Assembly (NCBI RefSeq): GCF_016597815.1
Contig: NZ_VCHA01000001.1
Location: 1,178,001 to 1,242,000, forward strand
Direction: 5' to 3'
Length of the DNA stretch: 64,000 nt
From: Marinobacter sp. DY40_1A1
GTDB taxonomy: Bacteria; Pseudomonadota; Gammaproteobacteria; Pseudomonadales; Oleiphilaceae
The notes under the pieces were generated by a model, which was not told the DNA's origin, did not search any database, and saw nothing but the letters and a program-made list of their open reading frames with translations. The position numbers and the translations under genes are program-made. Positions 50,276 through 59,760 of this stretch are shown one piece after another (position 1 is the stretch's first letter; each line of letters starts with the position of its first letter).

Positions 50276-53200
50276 TTACTCCGCTGGATCATAGGCAAGG
50301 CTTGGTGCCAACCAGCGCTCTGCTTCCGCTTTTGAAAGGCCTTTACGCTCAGCATAGTCTTCAACCTGATCTACGCCAATTTTACCCACAGAGAAAAACT
50401 TGGACTCAGGGTGTGAGAAGTACCAACCCGAAACCGCAGCTGTTGGGAACATGGCAAAGCTTTCTGTAATCTCGATACCGGTCTGGGCGGTGGCATCGAG
50501 CAGCTTGAACAGAGTCGCTTTCTCTGTGTGGTCAGGGCAGGCCGGGTAGCCAGGCGCCGGACGAATTCCGTGGTACCGCTCCTTGATCAGATCTTCGTTA
50601 GCCAGTTGCTCATCGCTGTTGTATGCCCAGAACTCTTTGCGTACCCGCTCATGCATGCGTTCTGCAAAGGCCTCCGCCAAGCGGTCTGCGAGGGCTTTGA
50701 CCATGATCGCGTTGTAGTCGTCGTTGGCGTTTTTGTACTCCAGCGACATTTCTTCCGCGCCGATACCGGTGGTTACCGCAAAGCCACCAACATAGTCGCA
50801 ATGCTCAGAACCTTCTTCTGCCACAAAATCTGACAGCGCCATCATCGACTTGTTCGGGGCTTTTTCATCCTGCTGGCGCAAGTGGTGCAGGGTGGTTAGC
50901 TCTTCAGTGCGGCTTTCGTCTGTATAGACCACAATGTCATCGCCACGGCGGTGTGCTGGCCAAAAACCAATCACACCAGAGGCGCTTACGCGCTTCTCGT
51001 CAACCATTTTGCGAAGAATAACCTGGGCGTCATCAAACAGGTTTCGCGCTGCTTCACCGCGTTTGGGGTCGTCGAATACCTGGGGATATTTGCCGGCGAT
51101 ATCCCAAGAGATGAAGAAGGGCGTCCAGTCGATGTAAGGTTCAAGCTCCTTCAGGTCGTACTCTTCAAACCGCCGTATTCCCGTGAAGGTCGGCTTGGGT
51201 GGAACGTAGTTGTCAAAGTTGATTTCCGGAGCCCGTGCCCGAGCTTCTTTCAGGCTGACGAGCTTGGTGCGGTCACCGCGCTGCTTGCGGCGTTCCCGGA
51301 TCATGTCGTATTCCTCACGCGCATCGCTAACCAGTTTAGGCTTGGCAGTTTTGCTGAGCAGTTGTGAAGCGACGTTCACGCAGCGAGAGGCATCAGACAC
51401 ATAAAGGGCAATGTCGTTTTTATAGTGGGGCTCAATTTTAACAGCCGTATGTGCCTTGGATGTGGTGGCACCGCCAATCATCAATGGCAGATGGAAATCC
51501 AGGCGCTGCATCTCACGGGCAACATGCACCATTTCATCCAGTGACGGTGTGATAAGGCCGCTCAAGCCGATGATGTCGACATTGTGCTCTTTGGCTGCGG
51601 CCAGAATTTTATCGCTGGGCACCATAACCCCAAGGTCAATCACTTCGTAGTTGTTGCACTGCAGCACTACGCCAACAATGTTCTTGCCTATATCGTGAAC
51701 ATCGCCCTTAACCGTGGCCATCAGGATTTTGCCTTTAGCCTGCTGGTCTTCAGATTTCTCTGCTTCAATAAAGGGAATAAGGTGGGCAACCGCCTGTTTC
51801 ATAACTCGGGCGCTTTTAACTACCTGGGGCAGGAACATCTTTCCGTCGCCGAACAGGTCGCCAACCACGTTCATGCCGTCCATCAGCGGGCCTTCAATTA
51901 CATGAATCGGGCGCTCGGCCTGTTGGCGGCATTCTTCTGTATCTTCAATAATGAAGTTCGTAATACCCTTAACCAGCGAATGTTCTAGCCGCTTTATGAC
52001 GGGCCATTCACGCCAGGCCAGATCTTCTTCCTGGGTTTTGCCGCCTTTACCCTTGAAACGCTCAGCAATTTCCAACAAGCGATCCGTGGCATCTTCGCGA
52101 CGGTTGAGTACAACATCTTCAACCAGCTCTTTCAGCTCTGGCTCAATCTCATCGTAAATAACCAGCTGCCCGGGGTTTACGATACCCATGTTCATGCCGG
52201 CTTTGATGGCGTGGTAAAGAAACACGGAGTGGATGGCTTCACGCACCACATCGTTGCCACGGAAGGAGAAGGAGACGTTACTTACACCACCTGAAATGGA
52301 TGCGTGGGGCAGGTTCTTCCGAATCCAGCGACAGGCGTTTATGTAATCCACTGCGTAGTTGTTGTGTTCTTCAATGCCGGTGGCAATGGCAAATACGTTC
52401 GGGTCGAAAATAATGTCGCCCGGATTGAAGCCAATGCCGACCAGAACGTCATAAGAGCGCTTACAAATTTCGGTTTTACGCTCAAAGGTGTCCGCTTGCC
52501 CTTGTTCGTCGAAGGCCATAACCACAACAGCCGCGCCGTATCGCATGCAGATCTTTGCGTGTTTAATGAAGGCTTCTTCGCCTTCTTTAAGGCTGATGGA
52601 GTTAACCACCGCCTTCCCCTGAATGCAGCGTAGCCCGGCTTCAATGACGTCCCATTTGGATGAATCGAGCATGATGGGCACGCGTGAGATGTCCGGCTCG
52701 GAGGCAATCAGGTTCAGGAAGGTGACCATCACCTCCCTGGAATCCAACATGCCTTCATCCATGTTGATGTCGATGATTTGAGCACCGTTCTCAACCTGGT
52801 CCCGGGCAACGCTCAGGGCTTCTTCATACTGCTCTTCTTTAATCAGGCGCAAGAAGCGCTTGGAGCCGGTAACGTTGGTGCGCTCACCAACGTTGATGAA
52901 AAGAGTGTTTTCGTCACCTGTGAAAGGTTCAAGGCCTGATAGGCGAAGTGCTTTTGGACGCTCAGGAATCTTGCGGGGAGGGTACTTGGCAACGGCTTTG
53001 GCTATGGCTTCGATATGGTCAGGCCGCGAACCGCAGCAGCCGCCAATAATATTAAGGAATCCGTCGCGGGCAAAGCCTTCAATAATTTCAGCCATTTCTT
53101 CCGGTGTCTGATCGTACTCACCAAACTCGTTAGGGAGGCCAGCATTCGGGTGCGCACTAACGTAGGTTTCTGCCTTGGCTGAGAGTTCTTCAACGTAAGG

Positions 53201-53974
53201 GCGCAAGGCATCGGCGCCCAGAGCGCAGTTAAGCCCCACAGAGATCGGGCGAGAGTGGGCAATCGAGTTCCAGAAGGCTTCTGTTGTCTGGCCTGAAAGC
53301 GTGCGGCCGGAGGCATCAGTGATAGTGCCGGAAATCATGATAGGCAGTTCTATACCACTGTCTTCGAAGTACTGTTGAGTTGCGTAAATGGCAGCTTTAG
53401 CGTTGAGCGTGTCGAATATGGTTTCGATAAGGATAATATCGCAACCGCCCTCAACCAGGCCCTCTACCGATTCATAGTAGTTATCAACCAGGCTCTGAAA
53501 GTCAGTGTTTCGGTAGCCAGGGTTATTCACGTCGGGAGATAAAGACGCCGTGCGTGAGGTTGGCCCAACGGCGCCTGCCACAAATCTCGGCTTGGAAGGG
53601 TCTTTGGCGGTATACTCGTCCGCTACTTGCCGTGCCAGCTTTGCGGCCTCTACGTTCAGCTCCCTTGAGATTTCTTCAAGGCCGTAGTCCGATTGGGATA
53701 CGCGAGTGGAGTTAAAGGTGTTGGTCTCAATAATATCTGCGCCTGCATCCAGGTATTCAGCGTGGATATTCCGCAACAGGGCAGGCTGAGTGATATTGAG
53801 CAGGTCGTTGTTGCCCTTTACTTCACGGTCGTAGTCGGCGAACCGATCGCCCCGGAACGCTTTCTCGTCCAGTTGCAGGTTCTGGATCATGGTTCCCATG
53901 CCGCCATCGAGAATCACAATGCGCTCTTTCAGGGCTTTGTGAAGTTGTTCCAGGCGAGTATTGCGATCGGTCAT
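50276..53974 (-). CDS. metH: cobalamin-dependent methionine synthase
   Basis: MetH methylates homocysteine using methylcobalamin and methyl-tetrahydrofolate. The protein has 1232 residues from the ATG at 53974 ([17 protein letters not shown] upstream). Domains in order are: homocysteine/zinc (GLNCALGA and [10 protein letters not shown]), pterin ([14 protein letters not shown]), the B12 cap and Rossmann domain with the Co ligand histidine in [15 protein letters not shown], and the SAM reactivation domain ([15 protein letters not shown]). I see no cobalamin or SAM riboswitch in the 240-bp leader region. It follows the sulfide route metZ in this genome. Confidence 0.97.
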   Translation of the reverse strand: MTDRNTRLEQLHKALKERIVILDGGMGTMIQNLQLDEKAFRGDRFADYDREVKGNNDLLNITQPALLRNIHAEYLDAGADIIETNTFNSTRVSQSDYGLEEISRELNVEAAKLARQVADEYTAKDPSKPRFVAGAVGPTSRTASLSPDVNNPGYRNTDFQSLVDNYYESVEGLVEGGCDIILIETIFDTLNAKAAIYATQQYFEDSGIELPIMISGTITDASGRTLSGQTTEAFWNSIAHSRPISVGLNCALGADALRPYVEELSAKAETYVSAHPNAGLPNEFGEYDQTPEEMAEIIEGFARDGFLNIIGGCCGSRPDHIEAIAKAVAKYPPRKIPERPKALRLSGLEPFTGDENTLFINVGERTNVTGSKRFLRLIKEEQYEEALSVARDQVENGAQIIDINMDEGMLDSREVMVTFLNLIASEPDISRVPIMLDSSKWDVIEAGLRCIQGKAVVNSISLKEGEEAFIKHAKICMRYGAAVVVMAFDEQGQADTFERKTEICKRSYDVLVGIGFNPGDIIFDPNVFAIATGIEEHNNYAVDYINACRWIRKNLPHASISGGVSNVSFSFRGNDVVREAIHSVFLYHAIKAGMNMGIVNPGQLVIYDEIEPELKELVEDVVLNRREDATDRLLEIAERFKGKGGKTQEEDLAWREWPVIKRLEHSLVKGITNFIIEDTEECRQQAERPIHVIEGPLMDGMNVVGDLFGDGKMFLPQVVKSARVMKQAVAHLIPFIEAEKSEDQQAKGKILMATVKGDVHDIGKNIVGVVLQCNNYEVIDLGVMVPSDKILAAAKEHNVDIIGLSGLITPSLDEMVHVAREMQRLDFHLPLMIGGATTSKAHTAVKIEPHYKNDIALYVSDASRCVNVASQLLSKTAKPKLVSDAREEYDMIRERRKQRGDRTKLVSLKEARARAPEINFDNYVPPKPTFTGIRRFEEYDLKELEPYIDWTPFFISWDIAGKYPQVFDDPKRGEAARNLFDDAQVILRKMVDEKRVSASGVIGFWPAHRRGDDIVVYTDESRTEELTTLHHLRQQDEKAPNKSMMALSDFVAEEGSEHCDYVGGFAVTTGIGAEEMSLEYKNANDDYNAIMVKALADRLAEAFAERMHERVRKEFWAYNSDEQLANEDLIKERYHGIRPAPGYPACPDHTEKATLFKLLDATAQTGIEITESFAMFPTAAVSGWYFSHPESKFFSVGKIGVDQVEDYAERKGLSKAEAERWLAPSLAYDPAE

Positions 53975-54134
53975 AGTCAGTATTCCGGATGTCGTCATTA
54001 ACGGCGTGTTTGGTCCAATGGCGCGGGATCATAGCAAAAATGCTGGCGACAGTCGTAGTTCCGCGCCCAGTTATTCTTTACTTGCATCAAGTTCGTGTGG
54101 ACGGCCTATGGTAAGGGAAAGTTACTACCCTGGG

Positions 54135-54161
54135 AAAGACCAACTAAATTGGTTGGTCTTT
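54135..54161. promoter_or_regulatory. perfect hairpin in the divergent metH-nfuA region
   Basis: AAAGACCAAC (54135-54144) and GTTGGTCTTT (54152-54161) form a perfect 10-bp stem with a 7-nt loop. No plus-strand gene lies upstream to be terminated, so it is more likely an operator or a leader structure of nfuA than a terminator. Confidence 0.45.
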
Positions 54162-54216
54162 CATGTTGCCACGAACTCCCTTAAAATGAATCTAAACTTA
54201 CCAACGGGTTGATAAC

Positions 54217-54804
54217 ATGGCATTGGTTACTGTGACAGATCCCGCACGGGATTATCTTGCACAACTTATCGAAAAGCAGGACGTGGAAGGCATGGGCGTA
54301 CGGATTTTCGTAACCCAGCCGGGCACTAAAAATGCTGAAACCTGCTTGGCTTATTGCCCTCCCAACGAGATTGTACCTACAGATGAGCAGGTCGATCTTG
54401 AAAAGTTCACGCTGTACCTGGATCACAACTCTGTACCCTTCCTTGAAGAAGCGTATGTAGACTATTCCAAGGATCAGATGGGCGGCCAGCTAACGATCAA
54501 AGCCCCGAATGCCAAGGTTCCAAACGTTGATGAAAACGCGCCTTTGCCAGACAGGGTGAACTACGTTCTGGCTTCAGAAATCAACCCGAACCTGGCGGCC
54601 CACGGTGGTGACGTTTCGCTAGTGGAAATTGTCGACGGCTCCGTTGCAGTATTGCGTTTTGGTGGCGGTTGTCAGGGTTGCTCAGCGGTTAGCCTTACTC
54701 TGAAGCAGGGTGTAGAAACCACGCTCAAAGACAGAGTGCCAGAAATCACAGCCGTTCGTGATGTGACGGATCACTCGAAGACCGAGAACGCGTACTACCA
54801 ATAA
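54217..54804 (+). CDS. nfuA: Fe-S biogenesis scaffold/carrier protein NfuA
   Basis: NfuA delivers [4Fe-4S] clusters to targets such as aconitase-type enzymes. The protein has 195 residues: an N-terminal degenerate A-type domain ([21 protein letters not shown]) and a C-terminal Nfu domain with the cluster motif C152-Q-G-C155. The sequence preceding it ([22 protein letters not shown]) is the typical Nfu start. ATG 54217 follows a weak GGG. LeuC, in this window, is a possible client. It is divergent from metH. Confidence 0.97.
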   Translation: MALVTVTDPARDYLAQLIEKQDVEGMGVRIFVTQPGTKNAETCLAYCPPNEIVPTDEQVDLEKFTLYLDHNSVPFLEEAYVDYSKDQMGGQLTIKAPNAKVPNVDENAPLPDRVNYVLASEINPNLAAHGGDVSLVEIVDGSVAVLRFGGGCQGCSAVSLTLKQGVETTLKDRVPEITAVRDVTDHSKTENAYYQ

Positions 54805-55129
54805 TGCTCGCAGGCTTTAAGCCCGGTTGCCATTGCTGATGTAAGTTTACGTCAGATCCCGGAATATCTGCCAGATACATCGCAGGTATCCCGGGTGCAT
54901 TGCTTTTCCTTTCAGCTGTACTCTTTCTCCCTCTGGTTCTCAGCTCTAAAGCTTTTCCTGATTTCGCTGCCACAGTTGCTGTGTAACGATGGCTTCTCGG
55001 CCAATGTCACAGATTGCGGGCTAACGCATCATTCGTTCTACAATCAGAGGCGGCAACTGATGGCCCGCCCGACCACAAATGAAAAAAAGCTGCAGGTAAA
55101 ATGCCTGTATTTGAAAACCGGGGTTCCGC
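54805..55129. other. nfuA to DUF445 intergenic region
   Basis: No convincing gene is present. An imperfect palindrome TGATGTAAGTTTACGTCA lies at 54837-54854 (one mismatch), and CCCGG/CCGGG pairs flank 54857-54894. An 80-codon frame at 54895-55137 has no ribosome site and an atypical composition. Confidence 0.5.
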
Positions 55130-56329
55130 TTGTTTGACGCTGCGTTTATTTCCGTGCCCATCATGGCCGCCTTGGTAGGCTGGTTTACCAATTGGCTTGC
55201 AATACAGATGTCCTTTTACCCGGTGCAGTTTGTCGGCCTTGGAGTTATTGGCTGGCAAGGCGTAATTCCGCGTAAAGCCGAGAAAATGGCCCATATCTGT
55301 ATCGACCGAACACTTCGGCAGTTTGGTGATCTTAATGCCGTCTATCAAAAGCTTGAGCCTCAAAAGATTGTTGAACAGGTTCTTTCGCAGGTAACGCCAC
55401 GACTCGACGAATACATTGATGAAATGATGTACGAGATTCAGCCGGTGCTCTGGGATAACTTGCCCATGTTTTTGCGCAGGCGCATATACCAATGGGCGCG
55501 GGAACAATTGCCGGCTCGCATTGAAGATCTTGTTGAGGATTTTGGTGATGATCTTGATGAGCTGGTTGATCTCAAAGCGCTGCTAAGCAGAGAGTTGAAG
55601 CAGCACCCCGATTTGATGAACCGCATATTCAAGCAGGCCGGCGCGGTTGAGCTCAGATCGGTCATCAACCGTGGGGCTATCATCGGAGGCATTCTTGGCT
55701 GCGTACTTGCTCCGCTCTGGTCGCGCTATCCCGAACCTTGGTTGCTGCCGGTTGGCGGGTTTGTAATCGGCTTTGTAACGAACTGGCTTGCGATTAATCT
55801 TATTTTTTCGCCTCTGAAGCCTCGCCGCTTTCTGTTCTGGCATATACAAGGGCTGTTTCTGAGGCGCCAGCCTGAAATCAGTGACATCTGGGCAACCTTG
55901 GTTGCAGAAGAGCTGATTACTGTCGAGAAAGTGGCGGATGCCATGATAAACGGATGTCGGGGCGACCGCACTCGTGCAATTATACAGAAGCACTTGAGGC
56001 CCCTGATGGACAACTCCTTGCTAGTGAAGCTTACAGCTCAGGTAACGGTTGGGATGAGCGGCTATACCGAGTTGAAAAAGGCAATGAATCAGCAGGCACT
56101 TCATGCAACACAGGACGTATTCAGCGACCCCGCTTTTAACAAGGAGCGTGCGCCTGTTGTGGCCAGGGTATTGGCTGGGCAAATGAAAGCGCTGCAGCCA
56201 GCAGAGTTTCAGGACATACTCCGACCGGCATTTCGCGAGGAGGAGATACAGCTCATGTTTGTTGGTGGCATATTTGGCGCCATCGCGGGAACCATACAGT
56301 TTTTGGCGTTGATCAATTACCCGCTTTAG
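55130..56329 (+). CDS. DUF445 family membrane protein
   Basis: This 399-residue protein of the DUF445 (YheB/YjiN-like) family begins with a membrane span carrying ALVGWFTNWLAIQM. The motif is repeated in the central span as GFVTNWLAINLIF, as is typical of the family. It has a long helical intervening region and a last C-terminal span (GGIFGAIAGTIQFLALINY). Function is unknown. The only start is TTG 55130, eight bases after GGGG. The 110-residue membrane protein follows 30 bp later. Confidence 0.85.
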   Translation: MFDAAFISVPIMAALVGWFTNWLAIQMSFYPVQFVGLGVIGWQGVIPRKAEKMAHICIDRTLRQFGDLNAVYQKLEPQKIVEQVLSQVTPRLDEYIDEMMYEIQPVLWDNLPMFLRRRIYQWAREQLPARIEDLVEDFGDDLDELVDLKALLSRELKQHPDLMNRIFKQAGAVELRSVINRGAIIGGILGCVLAPLWSRYPEPWLLPVGGFVIGFVTNWLAINLIFSPLKPRRFLFWHIQGLFLRRQPEISDIWATLVAEELITVEKVADAMINGCRGDRTRAIIQKHLRPLMDNSLLVKLTAQVTVGMSGYTELKKAMNQQALHATQDVFSDPAFNKERAPVVARVLAGQMKALQPAEFQDILRPAFREEEIQLMFVGGIFGAIAGTIQFLALINYPL

Positions 56330-56359
56330 CTACTCAATATTGAATTAAAGGAGAGCTCC

Positions 56360-56692
56360 ATGCCTGTCTGGGCAATGCTTGTCGCACAGTTTGCTGTTAC
56401 TGCTGCCGCTGTTCTTTCAGTGCTTCTGGGGTTTTGGCTGCTTGTGATTCGGCCTTACCTTGATCGTAAGGTGGCGGAGATTGTTGCTATGACTGACGAA
56501 ATTGAGCCCCGTGTAGCTCAGGGTGTAAAGGTTGGTGTGGCTGAAACCCTGAGGGAGCTACCCGAAAACGCCTGGGATGGCACCGTCAAGGAGTCTACTC
56601 GACAATTCCTCAAGTTTGGCTCCGGTATTTTCGAGAACGGGCTCAGCAGCTTGCTTGGCAGTGCAGCAGATCTGGAACGACGCAAACCCTAG
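56360..56692 (+). CDS. small membrane protein of unknown function
   Basis: This 110-residue protein has one N-terminal membrane span (AVLSVLLGFWLLVI). A charged helical segment (RPYLDRKVAEIVAMTDEIEP) and a helical tail rich in Glu and Lys (GVAETLRELPENAWDGTVK) follow. The ATG follows AAAGGAGAG, a strong ribosome site. It is in the same direction as and 30 bp after the DUF445 gene, so a joint membrane function is possible. Its stop overlaps that of the convergent tusE by 4 bp. No family recognised. Confidence 0.75.
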   Translation: MPVWAMLVAQFAVTAAAVLSVLLGFWLLVIRPYLDRKVAEIVAMTDEIEPRVAQGVKVGVAETLRELPENAWDGTVKESTRQFLKFGSGIFENGLSSLLGSAADLERRKP

Positions 56693-57015
56693 AGGCAATT
56701 TGTCGGCCGGGGCAGACCTGCTATCCGGCAAGCTGTTTTGGCAGGGGTGCCAGGAAAGAGTTGCATGAGATAGATGCTGTTACCTTTATCCTCACCCAAA
56801 GCCTCCTTCACTGACTTTACAAACAGTCGGTTTGAGGGCGGTGACATTTCGTGTTCTTTGTAAAAACATCTCAGAAACTCTATGATTTCAAAGTGGTTTT
56901 CATTCAGCTCGATCTGGTCGTCTGCAGCAATTATAGCGGCAATCTCAGGCGTCCAGTCGTTCGGATTTTCGAGAAATCCTTCGTTGTTCCTCTCGGGCAT
57001 GCTTCTTTGTGTCAT
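56689..57015 (-). CDS. tusE: TusE/DsrC-family sulfur carrier protein
   Basis: TusE accepts persulfide sulfur from TusBCD and passes it to MnmA for 2-thiouridine in tRNA. The protein has 108 residues. The C-terminal arm PAKTACRIAGLPRPTNCL has the penultimate cysteine C107 and a second cysteine C96, eleven residues earlier. That two-cysteine spacing is the mark of true DsrC proteins; I recall E. coli TusE has only the last. It is the last gene of tusD-tusC-tusB-tusE on the minus strand. Confidence 0.92.
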   Translation of the reverse strand: MTQRSMPERNNEGFLENPNDWTPEIAAIIAADDQIELNENHFEIIEFLRCFYKEHEMSPPSNRLFVKSVKEALGEDKGNSIYLMQLFPGTPAKTACRIAGLPRPTNCL

Positions 57016-57018
57016 GGG

Positions 57019-57303
57019 TTACCAGCTTATTACTTTTTGCGCCTGTGCGGTCAACTCAACCATGGCTGGGAAGTCCACAAGCGAAGCTTTTCGAGCAGTC
57101 TGAGCAAGACCGCGGGCTAACACGTCTGGAGACAGGGCATAAACGGGTATGCCAGCAGTCAGCTCCCCTGGGGTCGCAAGTGCCAGTACCGCGTTCTCAA
57201 TAAGAAGAAGTGCGTCCCCGGGATTTAAGGACCGTAGGCATTCGCCTGAGCGCGGGTGCTCGGGGGCCTTGTTAAGAATATGGAGAGTGTGAATCTGGGC
57301 CAT
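57019..57303 (-). CDS. tusB: sulfurtransferase complex subunit TusB (DsrH-like)
   Basis: TusB is the small partner in the TusBCD heterohexamer. The protein has 94 residues: HTLHILNKAPEHP, then GECLRSLNPGDALLLIENAV. The C22 here is at the position of the conserved cysteine in DsrH, a residue that E. coli TusB appears to lack. It ends in LTAQAQKVISW. It sits 3 bp before tusE. Confidence 0.92.
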   Translation of the reverse strand: MAQIHTLHILNKAPEHPRSGECLRSLNPGDALLLIENAVLALATPGELTAGIPVYALSPDVLARGLAQTARKASLVDFPAMVELTAQAQKVISW

Positions 57304-57326
57304 AACGGGTTCCGACCTGGTGTGAG

Positions 57327-57677
57327 TCAGCCTGCAAAGGCGGTGTGTGAGTGTTGGCGTATTACCTCAGCACTGCTTTCAGCTATGGCGACACCTGCCA
57401 CCATACTGTCCGGTACAAGTCCGTACAGGGCGCAGGCTGTTGCATCTGCATATATCGCTTCAACACCAAAAACCGGCGCAGCGGAAAGATTCCTTTCTAC
57501 CGATTTTTGCTCAATCCCCATAGTTTCCTGGGACTTTCGCAGCCAGTTAACGCCAGCCCCTGTAAACAGCAATGCAACTGGTTGGTCGAAAGCTGCAAGT
57601 GAGAAAGCCATGTCGAGGGCTTCGCGGCCCGCCCAGGCTCCGTAAGGAGGTTGATCAATAACAATCAGCGTGCTCAT
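57327..57677 (-). CDS. tusC: sulfurtransferase complex subunit TusC (DsrF-like)
   Basis: TusC is a 116-residue DsrE/F-fold protein: LIVIDQPPYGAWAGREALDMAF, ALLFTGAGVNWL and VFGVEAIYADATACAL. It starts at ATG 57677 (MSTLIVID), 3 bp after tusD; codons upstream lie inside tusD. It is the structural subunit without a catalytic cysteine of its own known to me. Confidence 0.92.
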   Translation of the reverse strand: MSTLIVIDQPPYGAWAGREALDMAFSLAAFDQPVALLFTGAGVNWLRKSQETMGIEQKSVERNLSAAPVFGVEAIYADATACALYGLVPDSMVAGVAIAESSAEVIRQHSHTAFAG

Positions 57678-57679
57678 GT

Positions 57680-58096
57680 TCAGTCGCCTGCGTGGAAATA
57701 GAGTACCCGTGAAGATGCCATAGTGCCTTCTACCCACTCACCAAGCCCGGCAATGATGAACGGCTCCCGGAGGTTGCTGGCGGGCAGCTCATAACGCTTT
57801 TGTTCTGACTCATCTATCAGACCGCGCCTTAACGCCGACGCAATGCAGGCGACGCCAGGTATATCGTTATCACTCAGAAAATTGCCCCATTGGTCTGCCC
57901 AGTGGGATTCGTCCGAAGGGGGTGAGGAGAGCGAGGAGGCAAGGTGAACGCCATCTCCATAAAGGAAGACTCTATCCACGGTATGTCCAGCCGCTACCGC
58001 AGCTTTTGCAAACAGCAGCGCTGTTTGCGGGGCTTGGGAAGAGTAGGGTGCTCCGGTGATGACCAAGGTGTAGTTTTGAACAGTGGTGGCAGTCAT
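57680..58096 (-). CDS. tusD: sulfurtransferase complex subunit TusD (DsrE-like)
   Basis: TusD carries the active persulfide cysteine of the complex. The protein has 138 residues: YTLVITGAPYSSQAPQTALLFA and VFLYGDGVHLA, with the catalytic cysteine C84 in DIPGVACIASALRRG (equivalent to E. coli C78). It is first in the tusDCBE unit, 109 bp downstream of the Bax-inhibitor-1 gene, with a terminator between. Confidence 0.94.
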   Translation of the reverse strand: MTATTVQNYTLVITGAPYSSQAPQTALLFAKAAVAAGHTVDRVFLYGDGVHLASSLSSPPSDESHWADQWGNFLSDNDIPGVACIASALRRGLIDESEQKRYELPASNLREPFIIAGLGEWVEGTMASSRVLYFHAGD

Positions 58097-58136
58097 GGGT
58101 GCAGTTCTCGCCTGAAGTTGGGCCAGTGTACCAATA

Positions 58137-58167
58137 GCAAAAACCCCGGCAAAGGCCGGGGTTTTGC
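58137..58167. terminator. terminator between the BI-1 gene and tusD
   Basis: AAACCCCGGC (58141-58150) pairs with GCCGGGGTTT (58155-58164), with outer A/T runs on both sides. It lies 38 bp after the BI-1 stop on the minus strand and upstream of tusD. Confidence 0.85.
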
Positions 58168-58204
58168 AAACTACAGAGCTCTTGGAGCGCTCCGGACTGT
58201 TTGA

Positions 58205-58921
58205 TCAGTCGTTGGAGAAAGCGCCAATAAGGTGCAGCAGACTCACGAACAGGTTGTAGATGTTCAGGTACAGTCCTGTAGTGGCCATGATGTAGTTTGT
58301 TTCACCACCGTTAACGATACGGCTGGTGTCGTACAGGATGAAGCCTGACATCAGGAATACAATTGCTGCGCTCAGGGCCAGGCTGAATGCTGATATTTCA
58401 ACCCCGAACATGGATGCAATCATCGCACCCAGTGCGGCAACCAGAACCACAACCAGACCGGCAACGAGCATGCCACGCATGAAGCTGAAGTCTTTTTTGG
58501 TAGTGAGAACATAGCCGGACAGGGCGAAAAACACCAAACCTGTGCCGCCGAGGGCTTGCATGATGATCTCACCGCCACTTGGGAACTGCAGGTAGTAGAA
58601 CAGGATCGGCCCAAGGGACAAACCCAGCAGGCCGGTGAAGGCAAATACTACAGCAATGCCAGCTGAGCTGTTCGCAGTACGTGGGAGTACAAACCAGATC
58701 AGAGCGAGTGCGCCCAGGCTGCACACAAGGCTTGCGCCCTGGCTCAAGCCAATGGACATGGATACGCTTGCCATGACAGCGCTGAATACCAGCGTCATTG
58801 CCAGCAGGGTGTAGGTGTTACGCAAAACCTTGGTAGCTGACGCACTCATTGGTGCGGTAGCGGACCCACGGGCAATCATGCCATTGCGGTTCTGCTGAGC
58901 GTTGAACTGTCTGTTTTGCAT
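58205..58921 (-). CDS. yccA: Bax inhibitor-1/YccA family membrane protein
   Basis: This 238-residue inner-membrane protein of the BI-1 family has about seven spans. The conserved ends are ATKVLRNTYTLLAMTLVFSA and SRIVNGGETNYIMATTGLYL followed by NLFVSLLHLIGAF. YccA in E. coli is a substrate and modulator of the FtsH protease. It lies between the tus operon and a tRNA-Ser gene. It has a good minus-strand promoter with a leader hairpin at 58957-58985. Confidence 0.9.
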   Translation of the reverse strand: MQNRQFNAQQNRNGMIARGSATAPMSASATKVLRNTYTLLAMTLVFSAVMASVSMSIGLSQGASLVCSLGALALIWFVLPRTANSSAGIAVVFAFTGLLGLSLGPILFYYLQFPSGGEIIMQALGGTGLVFFALSGYVLTTKKDFSFMRGMLVAGLVVVLVAALGAMIASMFGVEISAFSLALSAAIVFLMSGFILYDTSRIVNGGETNYIMATTGLYLNIYNLFVSLLHLIGAFSND

Positions 58922-59007
58922 TCTGATCTCCGGTTAAATGCAACTTGGTTGGTTACGGGCGTCAGGCCCAAAGCCTGATAGGCGCCAATCACCTAGAATT
59001 ACACACT

Positions 59008-59035
59008 ATCATAATGTCGAATTCTCAACTTTCAA
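59008..59035 (-). promoter_or_regulatory. candidate promoter of the BI-1 gene
   Basis: On the minus strand, TTGAAA (59035-59030) and TATGAT (59013-59008) are spaced by 16 bp. An ACGAC/GTCGT inverted repeat (59042-59057) lies just upstream. Confidence 0.55.
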
Positions 59036-59116
59036 TCATTTACGACACGAAAGTCGTCCCTAGATTCCATTAAACACAGTTAATGTTCAAATTTGCATGG
59101 AGTTTTGTGCAGGGCG

Positions 59117-59144
59117 TTGACAGCACAGACAATTCCGGTATCAT
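59117..59144 (+). promoter_or_regulatory. promoter of tRNA-Ser
   Basis: Consensus TTGACA (59117-59122) and TATCAT (59139-59144) are spaced by 16 bp, followed by a GC-rich discriminator (GCACTCC), as in stringently controlled stable RNA promoters. Confidence 0.8.
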
Positions 59145-59178
59145 GCACTCCGCTGTCGCTAGGCAGCAATGGAAAAAC

Positions 59179-59269
59179 GGTGGGCTGGCAGAGTGGCCGA
59201 ATGCAGCGGTCTTGAAAACCGCCGAGGGTTAGTAGCCCTCCCGGGGTTCGAATCCCTGGCCCACCGCCA
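59179..59269 (+). tRNA. tRNA-Ser (anticodon UGA)
   Basis: The acceptor GGTGGGC pairs with GCCCACC, and the gene-encoded CCA is at 59267-59269. The anticodon stem GCGGT/ACCGC holds the loop CTTGAAA, with anticodon TGA at 59213-59215, so it reads UCA. The long variable arm (GAGGGTTAGTAGCCCTC) and TTCGAAT T-loop mark it as type II serine tRNA. The 91-nt length is normal, and a stringent-type promoter lies 35 bp upstream. Confidence 0.98.
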
Positions 59270-59474
59270 TTTTTTCCATGAAATCATATGCTTAATCTCT
59301 CCAGAATACTTCTCGCATCACCCAAGAGCTCGCTTTAACTTTTACAAATCAGTTGTGGTCCGGCACCCCGATGCATGCTCTTTGGTATTCCAGGCTTTAA
59401 ACTGGACGAAGCGACCCCATCTTATCCTCTTGACGCTGAGCTTTGTATTTCAGGGGTGCACACGGGAGGTAGAT

Positions 59475-59693
59475 ATGTCAGGCAATAAAGTAGATACCAT
59501 GAACGAGGCTGGCGCTGTAGATCGTCGCGATCGCAAGTTTTCTGTCTCTACTAACCGCGGCCAGGCCAGCCACAGAGTGCGCTATGTTGAGACGGGTGGT
59601 GCCAGTGTGGATATTGATGAGTGCACCTTCTGTGAAGCCATGCCTGATCTTTCGGGCACAGGACAGCGCCAAAAGGATGAAGAGGAAGAATAG
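59475..59693 (+). CDS. small CxxC protein of unknown function
   Basis: This 72-residue hydrophilic protein from ATG 59475 has a strong ribosome site (GGGAGGT). It is rich in charged residues, with a single CTFC motif near residue 50 (VDIDECTFCEAM) and a Glu-rich end (KDEEEE). The CxxC could bind metal or be redox active. The open frame runs back through the tRNA to 59169, but that is not coding. It sits 206 bp after tRNA-Ser and convergent with hemH. No family recognised. Confidence 0.7.
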   Translation: MSGNKVDTMNEAGAVDRRDRKFSVSTNRGQASHRVRYVETGGASVDIDECTFCEAMPDLSGTGQRQKDEEEE

Positions 59694-59760
59694 GGCGTAC
59701 AGTGCTTCATACCATTTTCAAAATCGGCTCAGAAGCGGTAAATGCTACTGAGCCTTTGGT

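Noticed and set aside
53975..54216. Possible cobalamin or SAM riboswitch upstream of metH
   Set aside because: I could not find the conserved B12-box or SAM-I core elements in the minus-strand leader.
54895..55137. 80-codon frame before the DUF445 gene
   Set aside because: No ribosome site, Cys/Phe/Ser-rich random-looking composition, and overlap into the next gene.
59169..59474. Upstream extension of the small CxxC gene through the tRNA
   Set aside because: The frame crosses tRNA-Ser; the strong ribosome site at 59464-59469 marks the real start at 59475.
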